Origin: Cocos nucifera
Taxonomy: Eukaryota; Streptophyta; Magnoliopsida; Arecales; Arecaceae
Assembly: GCA_006176705.1 (NCBI GenBank)
Contig: QRFJ01003334.1
Span: 1-64,000 of the forward strand
DNA: 64,000 nucleotides
Direction of reading: 5' to 3'
A program made the translations under genes and the position numbers. Below, in pieces: positions 1-11,537 of this stretch. How positions within the stretch are numbered: position 1 is the first letter of the stretch; the number at the start of each line of letters is the position of its first letter. The notes under the pieces were generated by a model. It worked only from the letters and a program-made list of their open reading frames with translations. It made no database searches and was not told the origin of the DNA.

Positions 1-1180
1 CCGTACTCTCCCTCAGCCCGTCATCGAGGAAGCCTCGACAAAGGGGTATGAAGTCCTCCCAGGAAGCTTCCATGGAAAAGCGAAATGAGTTCGGTACAAG
101 TGAAGTTGGGCAACAAACCGAGCCCTCGAGCTCGTCGTCAAGAAAGTTCGGACAAAAGCAGCAGAGGAAGTTTCTCCCATGGAGGGTCCTCATGAAAAAA
201 TGGAATGAAGTCGGCGCAAGTGAGGCCGAACTTCACCTAAAGCCCGTCATCGAGAAGGGGCATTAGCCTCGCGAAGGCTTTCGCGGGAAGCGAAAATGAA
301 GGTTGGACATGCAAGGTCGAATCTCCCTCAAAACCTCATTCATCAGAATGAAGTTCGGCGCAGTAGGTGGAACTCCAGCCGATTATGCACCAGAAAGCCC
401 CGACAAAGATCTCACACAAGGTGAGACGAAGTTCGGCCGAGCTCACAACCGCCCCAGGCAAGCGAGGACTCCCTCTCGAGTATGACTCAAGGAAAGCTCC
501 GACAACTGGGCATAAAGTTCTTCCGTAGGTTTTAAACCCCGACTCCTTGAGCTCCACCAAGAAAGCTCCGACAAAAGGGCGCGAAGAACCCTCCCAAAAG
601 GTTCCACAACTACGCCCGCTCTTCTAACTCGAATTCTCAGCGAAGTTAAGAGCCAGCTGCCAAGATCAGAAGGTTTACGGTTTCCTACAAGCACGGTCGT
701 ACTGCATCTACCATCACGACCACGGCCACGACGCTGAGAAATGCATCCGACGCGAGACAAATTAGGAGCTCGTCAGGAAGGAGCGGCTGAGAAATCGGCT
801 AAGGGCGCTGTCGTGGACAGAAACTCCAAGATCGACCGCCTACAGCATCATCAACGTTACCCCAAGAGAGTTGGTACATCGGCAGTTCGTCGCTTCCAGC
901 GATAAGCCAAGAGCTTGCCCAAATAGAGAAGGCCACATGGGATAGAGGAAGATCGTTGGACGGGACTTACTGCCTGAGGGAGCTCCCGGACAACGCCCCA
1001 ATGACCCTCAATGGGGATGTGCTGCCGAACTTCCTTTGGTAAATTCTTCCCTTCCAATAATGTTATTCTCTGGGTAAAAACTAAGGTAACGAGATGGAGC
1101 AGTAATAGTTTGATGTTGGGAACTGGCGGGGTACCTCATGCTAACGTGGCAGTCGAGGGGATAGCTCCTAAGCAGGTCGC
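1..1180 (+). mobile_element. Internal region of LTR retrotransposon A (5' end outside window)
   Basis: GC-rich, low-complexity DNA with recurring degenerate words such as gaagttcggcgcaag, ctcgacaaag and gaaagctccgaca. It leads directly into the array, polypurine tract and LTR that follow in the same orientation, so I assign it to the internal part of that element. No gag, protease, RT, RNase H or integrase motif is readable. The short open frames here have SR- and basic-rich composition and look like by-products of the repeats. Assignment is by position only. Confidence 0.5.
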
Positions 1181-1194
1181 TCCCTCAAGGAGAT

Positions 1195-2245
1195 AAGCTC
1201 GAGGAAAGCTCAAGGAGAGATTCCCCCCGAGGAAGCCTCGCCGCATGCGATAAGATCTTCCCGAGCGCGACTTCGACCTCGCTGCAGGAGATAAGATCTC
1301 CCCCGAGGCGTGCTCGGCTGCGATAATATCTCTCATGAGGAAACTTCGACGCTAGGAGATAAGATCTCCTCCGAGCGCGAGATAAGACTCGGCTGCAGGA
1401 GATAAGATCTCCCGAGGAAAGAGAGATTCCCGAGGCGCAACCTCGGCTGTAGGAGATAAGATCTCCCCCGAGGAAGGTTCGACTGCAGGAGATAAGACTC
1501 CCGAGGAACGCTCGGTTGCAGAGATAAATCCCCCGAGCGCGCACTTCATCTCGGCTGCAGAAATAAGATTTCCCGAGGAAGCTCGGCTGCAGGAGATAAT
1601 TCCTCCGAAAAAGCTCGGCTGCAGGAGATAAGATCTCCTCGAGCGCGCATCTTCATCTCGGCTGCAGGAGATGCAGCTCGCTGCAGAGATAAGATCTCCC
1701 CAGCGGATCGCGCAGGAATAAGCCTCAGGAGATAAGATCTTCCCGAGCGTGCACTCGACTCGCTAGCTGCAGGAGATAAGATCTCCCCGAGGAAAGCTCG
1801 GCGTAGGAGATAAGATCTCCCCCGAGTGCGTAGTCCGACCTCGGTGCAGGAAGATCTCTCCCGAGGAAAGCTCGACCGAGGAGATAGTCTCCTCGAGCGC
1901 GCACTTCGACCTCGGCTGTAGGAGATAAGATCTCCCCCGAGGCAACCTCGGCTAGAGATAAGATCTCTTCCGAGCGAACACGGACAACCTCGGCCATAGA
2001 TAAGATCTCCCTGAGGAGAGCTCGACCGCAGGAGATAAAATCTCCCCCGGGTGCCCGATACAACCTCGGCTAGGGAAATAACCGTGTCAACCTCGGCTGG
2101 AGAGCTTCAACTACCACCTACTACCTCGGCCAGAGATAAGATCGGAGACAGCCTCGCCTTGAGATCAGATCTCTTCCAAGTGCCCGCATTGACCTCAGCG
2201 GTAGGAGACAATGTCGCTCTCGAGGAGCGCAACCTCCGACTTTGA
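1195..2245 (+). repeat. Tandem array with GGAGATAAGATCTCC core (element A)
   Basis: About twenty degenerate units of roughly 35-65 bp. Each carries a version of ggagataagatctcc, an inverted repeat of 6-nt arms around a 3-nt centre, flanked by ctcggctgca upstream and cccgagg(aaa)gctcg or cgagcgcgcacttcgacctcg downstream. The array lies between the internal region and the polypurine tract of the same LTR element. Open frames on both strands are made of repeated residues and are not credible genes. Related arrays occur in elements B and D, and a variant in C. Confidence 0.85.
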
Positions 2246-2427
2246 TCGCAGCGGATGAAGCCCCCTTAAGCTCGGCTGGAGATGGGATCCTCCCCGAGCT
2301 TCAACTTCGATATCAACTTTAGCTGGAGGCGAGATTCCCTCGAGTTTCGACCTTGACCAGCACAGAGCTCAGAGGAAGACTTCGGCAATCGCCTTCCCTG
2401 CATTCCCTTCCTTCGATTTTCAAACTC

Positions 2428-2444
2428 AGGAGTGGGGGGGCTAG
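2428..2444 (+). other. Polypurine tract of element A
   Basis: Purine-rich aggagtggggggg followed by ctag, immediately before the LTR start. It aligns in position and wording with the corresponding sites of elements B (minus strand, next to 40863) and D (minus strand, 60594-60613, gagagtggaggaactat). In LTR retrotransposons this tract primes plus-strand DNA synthesis. Confidence 0.7.
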
Positions 2445-3023
2445 TATTGGGGATAAATCCTGCTCCCACCGAAGTCTAGCTCGATGCTCGGCCTAACGCA
2501 ACCTGTAGCCGCAGAAGAGCTTCAGCAGCTCGGCCCTAGCCGAACTCAGCCGTCGAGCTTCTTTTTACTCCTCAGCTGTCGAGCTTCTTCGGACTCCCAA
2601 CGTCAGGACCGAACCGCTCCAGCCAGCCGAACTGCTTAGCGGTCGAGCTCCTCGAACTCCTAGCGTCCGAGCTTCTATGGATCCGTTCAGACGGCCGAAC
2701 TGCTCAACGGTCGAACTCCTTGGACTCCAAGCGATCGGGCTTTAACGAAATCCCCTAGTGCCCGAACTCCTCAGCGGTCGTCCTTCGATCGAACTTCGGC
2801 CGATCGAGCTCCTACCGAACTCTCCAACGGCCGAGCCTTAGCTGCATGCCTCCGGCCAGACGCCTATGAGAGTCAAACTTCCTCTAAGCTTCTTCTTCAG
2901 GAGCCCGAACTCCTCCGAAATGGGCACACGACGAAGGCCTTCAACCCTTCATCCGCCGTAAGCTCTGCAGCCATCACCATCAGTCCACCGAGTGATAGTG
3001 ATTCGCTATGAGGCGGCGATGGC

Positions 3024-3191
3024 TGTCACCATCAATCCACCGCACACGGCACCTTTCCGTGAGACTGGCTCCGCCGAACCTCGAGCGGCCCGCCAGCACG
3101 CAGCTACTGTCACCATCAATCCGCCGCACATGGCACCTTCCCGTGAGACTGGCTCCGTCGAACCTCGAGCGGCCCGCCAGCACGCAGCTGC
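3024..3191 (+). repeat. 84-bp tandem duplication within the LTR
   Basis: Two copies of an 84-bp unit beginning tgtcaccatcaatcc (at 3024 and 3108) and ending in ccagcacgcagct, differing at a few positions. It lies just upstream of the LTR TATA box, where LTRs often carry duplicated U3 segments. Open frames on both strands here merely restate the duplication. Confidence 0.85.
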
Positions 3192-3212
3192 AGCTATCAC
3201 CATCAAGCTCCG

Positions 3213-3220
3213 CTATAAAA
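3213..3220 (+). promoter_or_regulatory. TATA box of element A LTR
   Basis: ctataaaaagg, a strong plant TATA match, about 260 bp before the LTR end. The equivalent ctataaaaag occurs on the minus strand in element B's LTRs. Transcription would start some 30 bp downstream; that is inferred. Confidence 0.6.
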
Positions 3221-3477
3221 AGGATCCCTCCAGATATGCTAACTCTAATCTCTCTGATCTCTAAGCTCTCATCTTCTTCTCTAAGCTTCGGAACTCATTC
3301 CCGAGCACTCCATTCCTGTTGGCCAGAGCTGACTTGAGCGTCGGAGGGTCCTGCCAGAGCCACCCTCCACCAGCTCCGGACGGGACTCTATTTTGCAGGT
3401 CCCCGGCGGCGACCTCAGCGGCCTCGACTCCAGCGACCTCCGGCGACGATCAGTTTCTGCACCAACAATTATGATAT

Positions 3478-4974
3478 AATACTAATATTATTATATTCAA
3501 TAAAATAATACTTTAAAATATAATAATATTAAAATTATAAACATAATATAATTTATTATAATATTATTATACTATAATAATATGATATAATATTATAATA
3601 TTATAATAGTATAATATAATATTATAATTATGATGTAATATATAATATTGGATAATATGATGGATTATAATCTAATCTATTAATAAATTATAATATAATA
3701 CATTATATTATATTATTATAATATAACAATATTATTATATTATTAGTTATTGTTATTTTAAATTATAATAGATTATGTTATATATTTTTAATATATGATA
3801 ATATTAATTTATTATTATATTATATTATATTATATAGTATAATGATGTAATATGATATGATAAAAGATGATGGGCATTTTAGTCATTAAAAAATTTTATT
3901 TAAATTAAAATAGCTTTTTGATATTAATCAAAAAATATTTTTGAAGAAAACTTCAAAATAAAGTTTTTTTAAAATAGATCTTTTTCAACTTTCTAACAAA
4001 GTTAAAATATTTTTTTAATTTTTTATCAAATATTACTATATCATCTAAAAGTATTTTTGAAGTATAAGAAAATATTTTTTGGCACTCGAAAAATTCAGTC
4101 AAATTGGGCCTAAGACCTCCACAGCTGTCTCAATAAAGACTTTAATAGAGACAGCACATGCATTAAAACCTAGTAATATTTACCGTATGATGCAAGAGTA
4201 AGTGTAAGTTAAATTTAAATGTAAACCCACCCGCATACCACGGCATAGCCGGCTGATCCAACCAAGCACACGTGCTCGATCACCAATCCATCATCGACGG
4301 TGCCCAACTGGAGCTCTAATGCTTTGCATATAACCATCCAATCGGAAATTATTAGGTATGGATTTAAAAATCGAAACCTTTTTTTATTTCATCAAAAAAA
4401 AAAAATCGGAAAAAAAAAGTCAATTAAATTTTCCAACAGTAACAGGTTAACAAACCGGACATAAAGCCTAGAGGCACCCTCAGATAAGCTTACAATGACT
4501 TCAAAAGTAATATCATTGGAGATGAGTAATCTCCATGGAGCAGGATTTTGTTTTCTAAGGGAGCACGGCTTTGTCTTCCAGCTTTTTCACAAAATTGTCT
4601 TCGTATACGATACTATTTAACCTCTAGAGCCAGATCATCGACATGGAGCAGGAATCTAGCTTGCAATAACAAACAAAGCTTGATTAAGGATGCTTACACC
4701 ACAAGGAAAACCTGAATCAAAACAGGATCGGCCTATTAATTGAAATAGTGTACTTCAAACTTATTGAGATACAGGGCAAGATAAAGCATGGTCGTCTCCT
4801 TTGTCCGCCGACAAACTAGAACAGAATACTTCAACATGCTAAGTGGATGCCAACACTTAAAATCATCACAACATTACATTGATCAACTAGTGCTCAGTTC
4901 CATAAAGAGAACAGAACAACCATACAAGACTAGAAGGTCGGATCAAGCGACCTGCCTTCCTACTACAATTCACC
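3478..4974. other. Intergenic: AT block, then AS1 3' flank
   Basis: Positions 3478-3860 are almost pure A/T, built from tataatatta/ataatatt words that can pair with themselves; this is simple-sequence expansion. Positions 3861-4100 remain AT-rich. From about 4100 base composition returns to normal. The last several hundred bases before 4975 should contain the 3' UTR of the minus-strand MYB gene, but I could not place its end. No gene is visible; the short frames here lack features of known proteins. Confidence 0.6.
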
Positions 4975-6000
4975 TCACCGACCATTCATCTCAGTCCCCG
5001 ACCATTGACGACAACCCATCTGCTCAAGAAACTTGGTCAGCCTCGTGTGCTTCGCCGCCCACTGCTCCGCCAATTTCTGTTCCTTAACTTCAGCATCCCT
5101 CCTCAATCCTGAGATCTGCTCCTTGTACTCTGCTTCAATCCTCTCCAGTCCCCGCTGCTGCTCCTCCCGGAGTGCCCTCACCTTAGCCTCGATCTCCTCG
5201 ATCTTCTCCCTCCTCTTGCAAGCCTTCTCCGACTCCAGCTGCAGCTCGACCCTCTTCAGCCTCCATGCTGCCTCCTTCTTGTGCGCCACCCAAGCTCGAT
5301 GCCCTTCTTCTAACTCTCTGCAACACTCTACCAGCTCCGAGACTGTCTGACCATCCACTGAAGGAACCCCTGATACCATGTTCTGCTGCGAACTAGCCAA
5401 GCCCAAGCTATTATCTGCTCCTCGTTCTGTTTGAAGCCAGGGTATGGATGCAGGAGGCACGGTGGAAGGAGAGAGAGTTAGAGTCACAGAAGGCGAGGAT
5501 GGTCTGTGGGAGCTATTGGAGTTTGAAAGCCATGGAGGAAGTAGTGGTGCAGCCATGAGCAATGGGGTGATCCGGTGCTCTTTAACCAGCTTCTCTGCAA
5601 AGTTCTCGAGAATGCGATCGTATTTTCCCTGCTCGAAGGAGCTCAAAACAGCTTTGCTGCTCTCTCTCTGCTCTCTCTGCTGCTTCTCCTTGAAGACCTC
5701 CCACCACTTGCCAAGCCTCTTGGCGGTGCGGCCCGGCACCTCCGCGGCGATCTTCTTCCACTTGTTACCGTGCTTAGCCTGGAGCTTGATCACAAGGCGC
5801 TGCTCCTCCTCGGTAAGAGAGCCCTTCTTGATCCCTGGCTTAAGGTAGTTCTTCCACCTCTCCAAGCAGGATTTGGCATCCCTGTGAAGAGCCACGTTCA
5901 TCCGCTGGGACACGAGGTTCCACTCCCGGGGTCCATACTGCTTCACGTATGCGCGCAAGATTGCGTCCTCCTCAGCTCTCCACCGCTGCCTTTCCTTCAT
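4975..6000 (-). CDS. AS1: R2R3-like MYB transcription factor of the AS1/RS2/PHAN family
   Basis: Intronless 341-aa frame. Residues 1-105 form two MYB repeats: W7, W27 and W49 mark the first; the second has L62 in the first tryptophan position, then W81 and W99/W100. The segment from KKGSLTEEEQRLV to LGKWWEVFKEKQQRE is diagnostic of the ASYMMETRIC LEAVES1 / ROUGH SHEATH2 / PHANTASTICA group. A Ser/Pro-rich linker (about 155-220) is followed by a charged C-terminal coiled coil (about 228-330), the dimerisation region of this family. Length is close to the family norm (about 340-370 aa). Known role: nuclear repressor that, with the LOB-domain partner AS2, silences class I KNOX genes in leaf primordia and supports leaf polarity. 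The start is the conserved MKERQRW. The leader is interrupted by one intron, as in Arabidopsis AS1. No lesion is seen. Confidence 0.95.
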   Translation of the reverse strand: MKERQRWRAEEDAILRAYVKQYGPREWNLVSQRMNVALHRDAKSCLERWKNYLKPGIKKGSLTEEEQRLVIKLQAKHGNKWKKIAAEVPGRTAKRLGKWWEVFKEKQQREQRESSKAVLSSFEQGKYDRILENFAEKLVKEHRITPLLMAAPLLPPWLSNSNSSHRPSSPSVTLTLSPSTVPPASIPWLQTERGADNSLGLASSQQNMVSGVPSVDGQTVSELVECCRELEEGHRAWVAHKKEAAWRLKRVELQLESEKACKRREKIEEIEAKVRALREEQQRGLERIEAEYKEQISGLRRDAEVKEQKLAEQWAAKHTRLTKFLEQMGCRQWSGTEMNGR

Positions 6001-6044
6001 TTGCAGTGGCCTCCGCCCATCCCCTCGGATTCCTCATAACGTAT

Positions 6045-7743
6045 CTGAAACAAAGGCAGCCAGAGTATCCTGACCTGATAACAGCAGCTGCTGCAAGAAT
6101 CCTAATGGTTCAGAAAAGAGTTCCATAGCAACAAATTATGAAAATAATTAGCCATGACATGCTACGAGAGGCTAGCAAAAAGATGGATGGGAGTTTAGGC
6201 CCAATCAATAAGGAATATTCAATGGTTCTGAGGCACTAGCGAAGCAGGCGCTGGAATTGGGCTGAAGAGGATTGAACAGAGTTATATGAATGTTTTGAAC
6301 ATTCAACCATGACCAATATACTCCAAATCTCCTGCACATCCATCGTTAAAAGAAAAAAATCTGGAGGACAGATTTCAGACAACCAGCGAACACTGATAAC
6401 AATGACAGATAACCACAGAAGCACATGATCATTAAATTAGCCCAGGTGGCCAGCATCATACAAACAGTATTCAAGACTTAATCTATCGAAAATGAAACGT
6501 ATATCAACCTCGCAGAATCGTGTTGAACAGTTATCTAGTGAACGAAATCCTTATGTAACGCATTAAGATGGCTTATCGTCTGTTCAAAAAGAGGCAAACC
6601 CGCAAAGATGAGACGGACAGATGCATGCATCTAGAAAAGCAAATATGACCCATAAAACAACTAGGAAAAGAATCAAAGGCGGACATGGGCTGCTAGAATA
6701 TCGACTGGAATCACCAATGCCTTATTGCCTTCGTCTGGCGTGCTACATGGTTATGTGTTTATTTACCAAAGATGGAAACAGGGATGAATTAAAATTTGCT
6801 TAGCAACAAGCCGCAGCTGTACAAGGAAATGATTCTCCCCGGAAATGAGCAAACATCACCAAATAGACGGACATACATATACGTATGTGTATGTATAGGC
6901 GTGCGCGCGAGCAAGGGAGAGAGCTTTTGCGTAAAAATCAAGCAGGTAGAGCAAAACACTCTCAGATGCTGTGGTATCAATCTTTACTCTTTTTTTTTTT
7001 TTGCCCTTCGCATTAGCTATCATATTTGTGAACTTGAGAAAAGATTTGCAAGATTTTTTTATATCATCATCCTCGGATTAAGCTAAACTTAACAACACAG
7101 ATCATCTAATATGAAGAATTAAAGTAAATCAGGATCTACAGGTCAACTAGGTCCATCCTGCAACCATTAATTAGTTTTCTGATTAACAACGAGGATACCA
7201 GTTTTGAAATAAAGCAATTATGCGACTTGACATGGATCCGTGGACACGTCAAAAAATATAAAAAAAACACGGATCTGCGGTGGATCCAAGAGATTCGGAA
7301 GCAAGTTTGGTTGACAGGAAACATTATTATTGTAAAGTAAATTGCCATGATGGCATGCAGCCTTCAGAAGCTCAAAGGAGGTTTGAAACCATACAAATGT
7401 ACTTTTACGAAGACATGAAACCAGTTGGGCTCAAGGCACCATATTTTTCCACTACCCGGAGCTTAATCGTTTCAATCTCCTGAAAAGATGTGAACTGCTG
7501 CAGTTAAATAAGTCCAGATCGTACCCAACCTAATGCCATATCAAAGTACTAAGTAAAAGGCCGGAGAAACAAGGAGCCAGACTTTAATCCCCGCAGTTAA
7601 CTTTTAAAAAAAAAAATGCAAACTTTAATTTACAAAGATTCCCAAATAAGTGATAGATAACCGCGACTAAAACGAGAGAGAGAGAGAGAGAGAGGGGAAA
7701 AAAAAAAAAAAAAGGGAGACAGAAAGGTAAAGAGATCTCTTAC
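6045..7743 (-). other. AS1: 5' UTR intron of the AS1-like gene
   Basis: On the minus strand the donor is gagcc|gtaagaga (first intron base 7743) and the acceptor is tgtttcag|atacg (last intron base 6045), 44 nt before the ATG. Both sites fit plant consensus, and a leader intron is known for AS1 genes. Inside are short AT-rich stretches, a poly-A-type run near 7600 and a (GA)n tract at 7674-7694; no coding segment. The splice pair is predicted from sequence only. Confidence 0.65.
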
Positions 7744-7865
7744 GGCTCAAAAAAAATGCAAGCGCCGTCTTCCTTGAAATCCAGAGGCCAACAAGAAGCA
7801 AAGGCCCAAGAGTAACGAGGACAGATGAGAAGCTTTGAGAGATGATGAGAGGGGATAGTAGAAAC

Positions 7866-7913
<48 letters not shown>

Positions 7914-7966
7914 AGGGAGGGAGAGGAGAATGGGAGCAGATGAGATGGTGTGGGATGTAAATAGCG
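7744..7966 (-). promoter_or_regulatory. AS1: AS1-like gene leader exon and TATA region
   Basis: On the minus strand gctatttacatcc (7953-7966) is the best TATA-like site, putting transcription start near 7925. The leader then runs through a CT tract of about 50 bp (the (GA)n seen at 7868-7910 plus gggagggaggg on the plus strand) to the donor at 7743. No ATG occurs between the presumed start site and the donor. CT/GA-rich leaders can bind BPC (GAGA-binding) proteins; any such binding here is inference. Confidence 0.5.
7868..7922. repeat. (GA)n / (GGGA)n microsatellite
   Basis: Uninterrupted ga dinucleotides from about 7868 to 7908, followed by ggga repeats. It lies in the leader/promoter of the AS1-like gene. 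A second, shorter (ga)n followed by a poly-A run is at 7674-7712 in the leader intron. Length polymorphism between individuals is expected. Confidence 0.9.
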
Positions 7967-8657
7967 GGGGCCCTGACAGCAGCGTAAAAGAAGGGCACGC
8001 GAAGGGAAAAGACGAAGGGTCGCGGGGGCGAAGGGGACGGCAAGAGGGGCTCAGTCACTTTAAAGAAAGAGAAGAGTTTTTGCGGTCGGTCGGTGGTGAT
8101 CTCAGAGGGGAATGTGCTGGCGTCATCCTCGGGAGCACGACGACGCTGCAGAGGAACGGGCGATCCCAGCGACGCACCATGAGCCCCATCGCTTTGCCAT
8201 CAAGAATGAGGAAGAAAAAAAATATATAAAAAAGGACGTAATAAAGCCTTCCGTTACGTCTTTTCGTGGTACCCGACGGAGAGAAAGATCGAGAGCTAGG
8301 AAAAGCCCACCAGCCACCATTCGTTGATGACGTGTCCCGTTGTAGTCACACAGTAAGGCCGAAGGTCCATATTGCAACAAATTGGATGATACCGTCTTAT
8401 GTTAATTGCTGTCCGTGAGGAGACAGCTGATGCTTCTACATTGTTACTAAAACGGAGCGGATAGAGGATAACGGTAAAGATATTTTGACATCTCCAATGG
8501 TAACTTTTACGGCCCCCACACCGGCGAGGGGAACAGGGAAAGAGGAGGTAAGAGCACCGGAGGGGCATGGACCCCGGGAATCGTGATCGCGCTCTCTACG
8601 TACTGGCATTTTTTTTTTTTTTTTGGTAAACCGTGCTGGCAATTAATCGGGCTCAGA
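7967..8657. other. Upstream region of the AS1-like gene
   Basis: Non-coding DNA upstream of the minus-strand MYB gene. It includes a poly-T run (8610-8624). Frames on either strand lack conserved motifs. Probably contains distal promoter elements, but no specific factor site can be defended. Confidence 0.4.
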
Positions 8658-8841
8658 TTTCGCCCTTCGCGCGAAGGAATGTTCCTTGCGATATCAACCA
8701 CGGGGCGCTTTGCACAGCTCTCAACGCACCCCAAATTTTCCTATCACCCATTTGCACGTATCTTGAAACAGCGATTATGTGATCCAACCGTTAATGTAAC
8801 GAAAGAAGATAAATCATTCTAGTCTTTCGCGCGAAAGATAT
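8658..8841. mobile_element. MITE-like element with cgcgcg palindromic ends, copy 1
   Basis: About 184 bp. The left end is tttcgcccttcgcgcgaagga and the right end is gtctttcgcgcgaaagatat. Inverted, the right end matches the left, and each end is itself a near-perfect palindrome around CGCGCG. An internal cggttggatca-type segment (minus strand, near 8790) is shared with the similar-sized element at 48774-48949. No coding capacity. A target-site duplication could not be fixed with certainty. Confidence 0.55.
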
Positions 8842-11486
8842 AACCCGAACCCCAACTAATCCAGGACCAGCACTTGTACGGAGGTTAACCTCTAACTTCC
8901 CCGCTTAATTACCGTTGGGGTCTCTAATTTCCAAGGCCAGAGCTTCTGATTGGCCGGCGATTCCGACGGAAAACCGGGACAGCAAAAGCCAGGCAAAAAA
9001 CATAAAAAGCGGTCGGGTCACCGTCCCCACTCAGATCTTAACCCAAGCTCGCGTACAGGATCCAGTTCCTTTCTGTGAAACGGACTTGGAATTACCGCGC
9101 TCGGGGGAAGGTCGCGATCTCCGCCCCGGTACGGACGGGATCTTCGTCTCTCTTAGCGAAAGCCATCATTAGAGAGAGAAAGGAAGGAAAGGGGACTGTA
9201 GTCCGTCTTTCGCGGCACAAGGAGACAAGGCGATGTGGACTTGACCTTCCGGCCACTCCTCTCAAGGTGTCAGCGAGTGGTAACGTCGCTCTCTTTTTTT
9301 TTTATTTTCTTTTTTACTCCACTTGCTTGGGTAGAAGACTGCAAGTACGGCGAGGGGCGCCCATCTGTCCCCTGGTCCCCCTCCCGGTCGCGGACAGCTT
9401 GCGATGCTGTCCGATGACGCGTTCGATCCTGATTGGTTTCCATGAGACCCTGGGCCCTGCCTACTGTTTCACATGTCATGGTCTGTGGGTCCCAAGAGTG
9501 GAATCTGGCCGGTTAGCTTGCCCGAGGAGGGAGGGAAGCCTGAGCAGCGTCCCGCCGTCGACTCACCTCGTCGTATCATGTCATCGTAAAATGCCGTGAA
9601 GAAGTCACGTTACTGGGAGGTGGGTGAAGTGGCTCGTTTGAGGTTTTAACTGGTGGTGGCGCCGAGCGTAGGGTCACGTGAAACCCATTCAGATTTCGGA
9701 TTGTAGCGTTTTTCTCTCGCCCCGGGGGCAGGTGAAACGAGACAGGTCAGATTATGGTCCATGCCGTGGCTGAATATATAGACGTCGGTGGACTGCTCTA
9801 GTCTTGTCCGATTGGATCGATCTCATGGATAACGCTCCAGATTCGTAGACCGGATTGAAGATTTTAAATCGGTAGGTTCTAATTAGTTCTGACCGACCGT
9901 GTCCTCCGCTAACAAATGGTCCCGGCCGGATCTGATTTGATTGGAGCCAGGATTTCTGAAGCTGTGGTGAAAATATTATGCCCGATGGATTCACATGGCG
10001 TTGTTTCTTTCGTTTTAGTTTTCTTTTCCCTGTTGTACAGCTACTTTGTCGATTTCTTTGTTTCATCTTCGAGCATAAAATCAATCTAAATTTTGAGAAA
10101 ATTCGATCATTGTGATTCAAACTGGAGGAAAGATGCACCGGTTGGGCCATAAACCATTCTGTAACGTAGGCGTAGCCAACTTATTTAGTGTACCATTTTA
10201 CGCACTAAAATTATTAGTATTATTATTATTATTGGGTGGTGAGGTTTGAAGAAATTAGTACGCGGACCTGTCCAAATCTCGGGGCATGGTACGGTTAGAT
10301 GGTCCCCTATCTCATAGCCAATTCCATCGTACGAAAGGGGTTGCAAACTTGTTATCATTGGTAACTGTTGCAGCGTTTCATAATTAGATGGTTATTTATG
10401 TTTGACATCTGGTCATCTATTAATACGTACGATGATAAACCCGCGCCCAAACAGCTCAGACGGTGGCAGTGATGTACAACTGGTTCCTGGTTCCCTGATG
10501 TGATATTTACCGTGGCGCCCAAACCTCTGATTGCCTGATAAACATACGGGTTTACGATTCGCTGAACCACCAGCGACAGCGAGGTTTACGTAGAATACCT
10601 TTAAACACTACTTTGGCAATGATTGTGTTTCTTTCATCCAGTGATTCCTTGATTTTATGCTTGTAATTTGTCGTCAGAAAATAGAAAATGACATGACAAC
10701 CAACTTTTAAATGTACATTTATAATAATAAAAAATATATATTACTCGGGGCCTCGAGAGTCCCATAAAAAATATGATATTTTTATAATTTTTATGGTTGA
10801 TTCTAACAACGATCCTCATCGATTATGATGAGCCAAGAGAGATTTTGTACGGCTTATAAGGAAGAAATATTGATATTTTTTATGTAGTAAAATGATATAA
10901 TCTTTAAATCGGAGCGAACAATATCATGTCTAGTTTTCGAGCTCTTAATTATAATAGTTTGCATGCTAGAAAAGGACAAAAAAAAATCATTCCTAATGAC
11001 CGTAAGGCTTCGTCCTTCTTAACTGAAAGACTTTATTATAGTTGGAAAGCTCCATTGGTCCCATATCAAAACATAAAATAAAATAAAATAGAATTATCTT
11101 CATCGTATTTGAAGGGCTATATTGATTCCACATTAAAAAAATAATAAAAAAAAATAAATAAAATAAAATCATAAGACTCTCAGCTCGGAGCATATAATAC
11201 ATTACATATCGAGTTATCATAGCTTTGAGGCCCATTGACATAGTTTATTAAATGATAATGCACCGAGCAATAATTTACATGTTGGTGCATCTCCAAATAT
11301 ATGCACATTTGGTCCTGAATTCTTATTTCACCCAGTGTAAATCTTCAAGTTTGGTGATACGTGACCGACTTGGTTGTGCCTCCAATGTTCCTACGTTGCT
11401 AATTCTTAAGCTGTATGGACCGAGATTACGCAACCGTAGCATGCATGTTAAAATCCCTTGTTTGTAAATAAACAGCACTCTTCATG

Positions 11487-11537
<51 letters not shown>

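Larger units (their letters stand above)
2445..3477 (+). mobile_element. 3' LTR of Ty3/gypsy-type element A
   Basis: Starts tattggggataaatcctgctcc, where the canonical TGTTGG is altered by one base, and ends ctgcaccaaca. The same termini, inverted, bound the LTRs of elements B and D. The interior has repeated tcggccgaac / cgagctcctcgaactc words, a TATA box (3213-3220) and the conserved cggagggtcctgccagagcc segment near the 3' end. Length is 1033 bp. The LTR at the far end is outside the window, so the target-site duplication cannot be checked. Confidence 0.8.

Noticed and set aside
1185..2063. Minus-strand frames of 60-119 codons rich in Arg, Ser, Leu and Gly
   Set aside because: They only translate the tandem units; several frames are open at once, and there is no start context or homology.
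5444..6039. Plus-strand frames of 134 and 154 codons opposite the MYB gene
   Set aside because: Antisense shadows of a strongly conserved coding region.
7747..8058. 103-codon minus-strand frame over the AS1 leader
   Set aside because: Starts upstream of the likely transcription start and is a translation of the CT microsatellite (poly Ser-Leu); no independent support.
9075..10150. Frames of 174 codons (plus) and 132 codons (minus) in the intergenic region
   Set aside because: No recognisable domain, no splice partners, overlapping open frames on both strands due to GC-rich composition.
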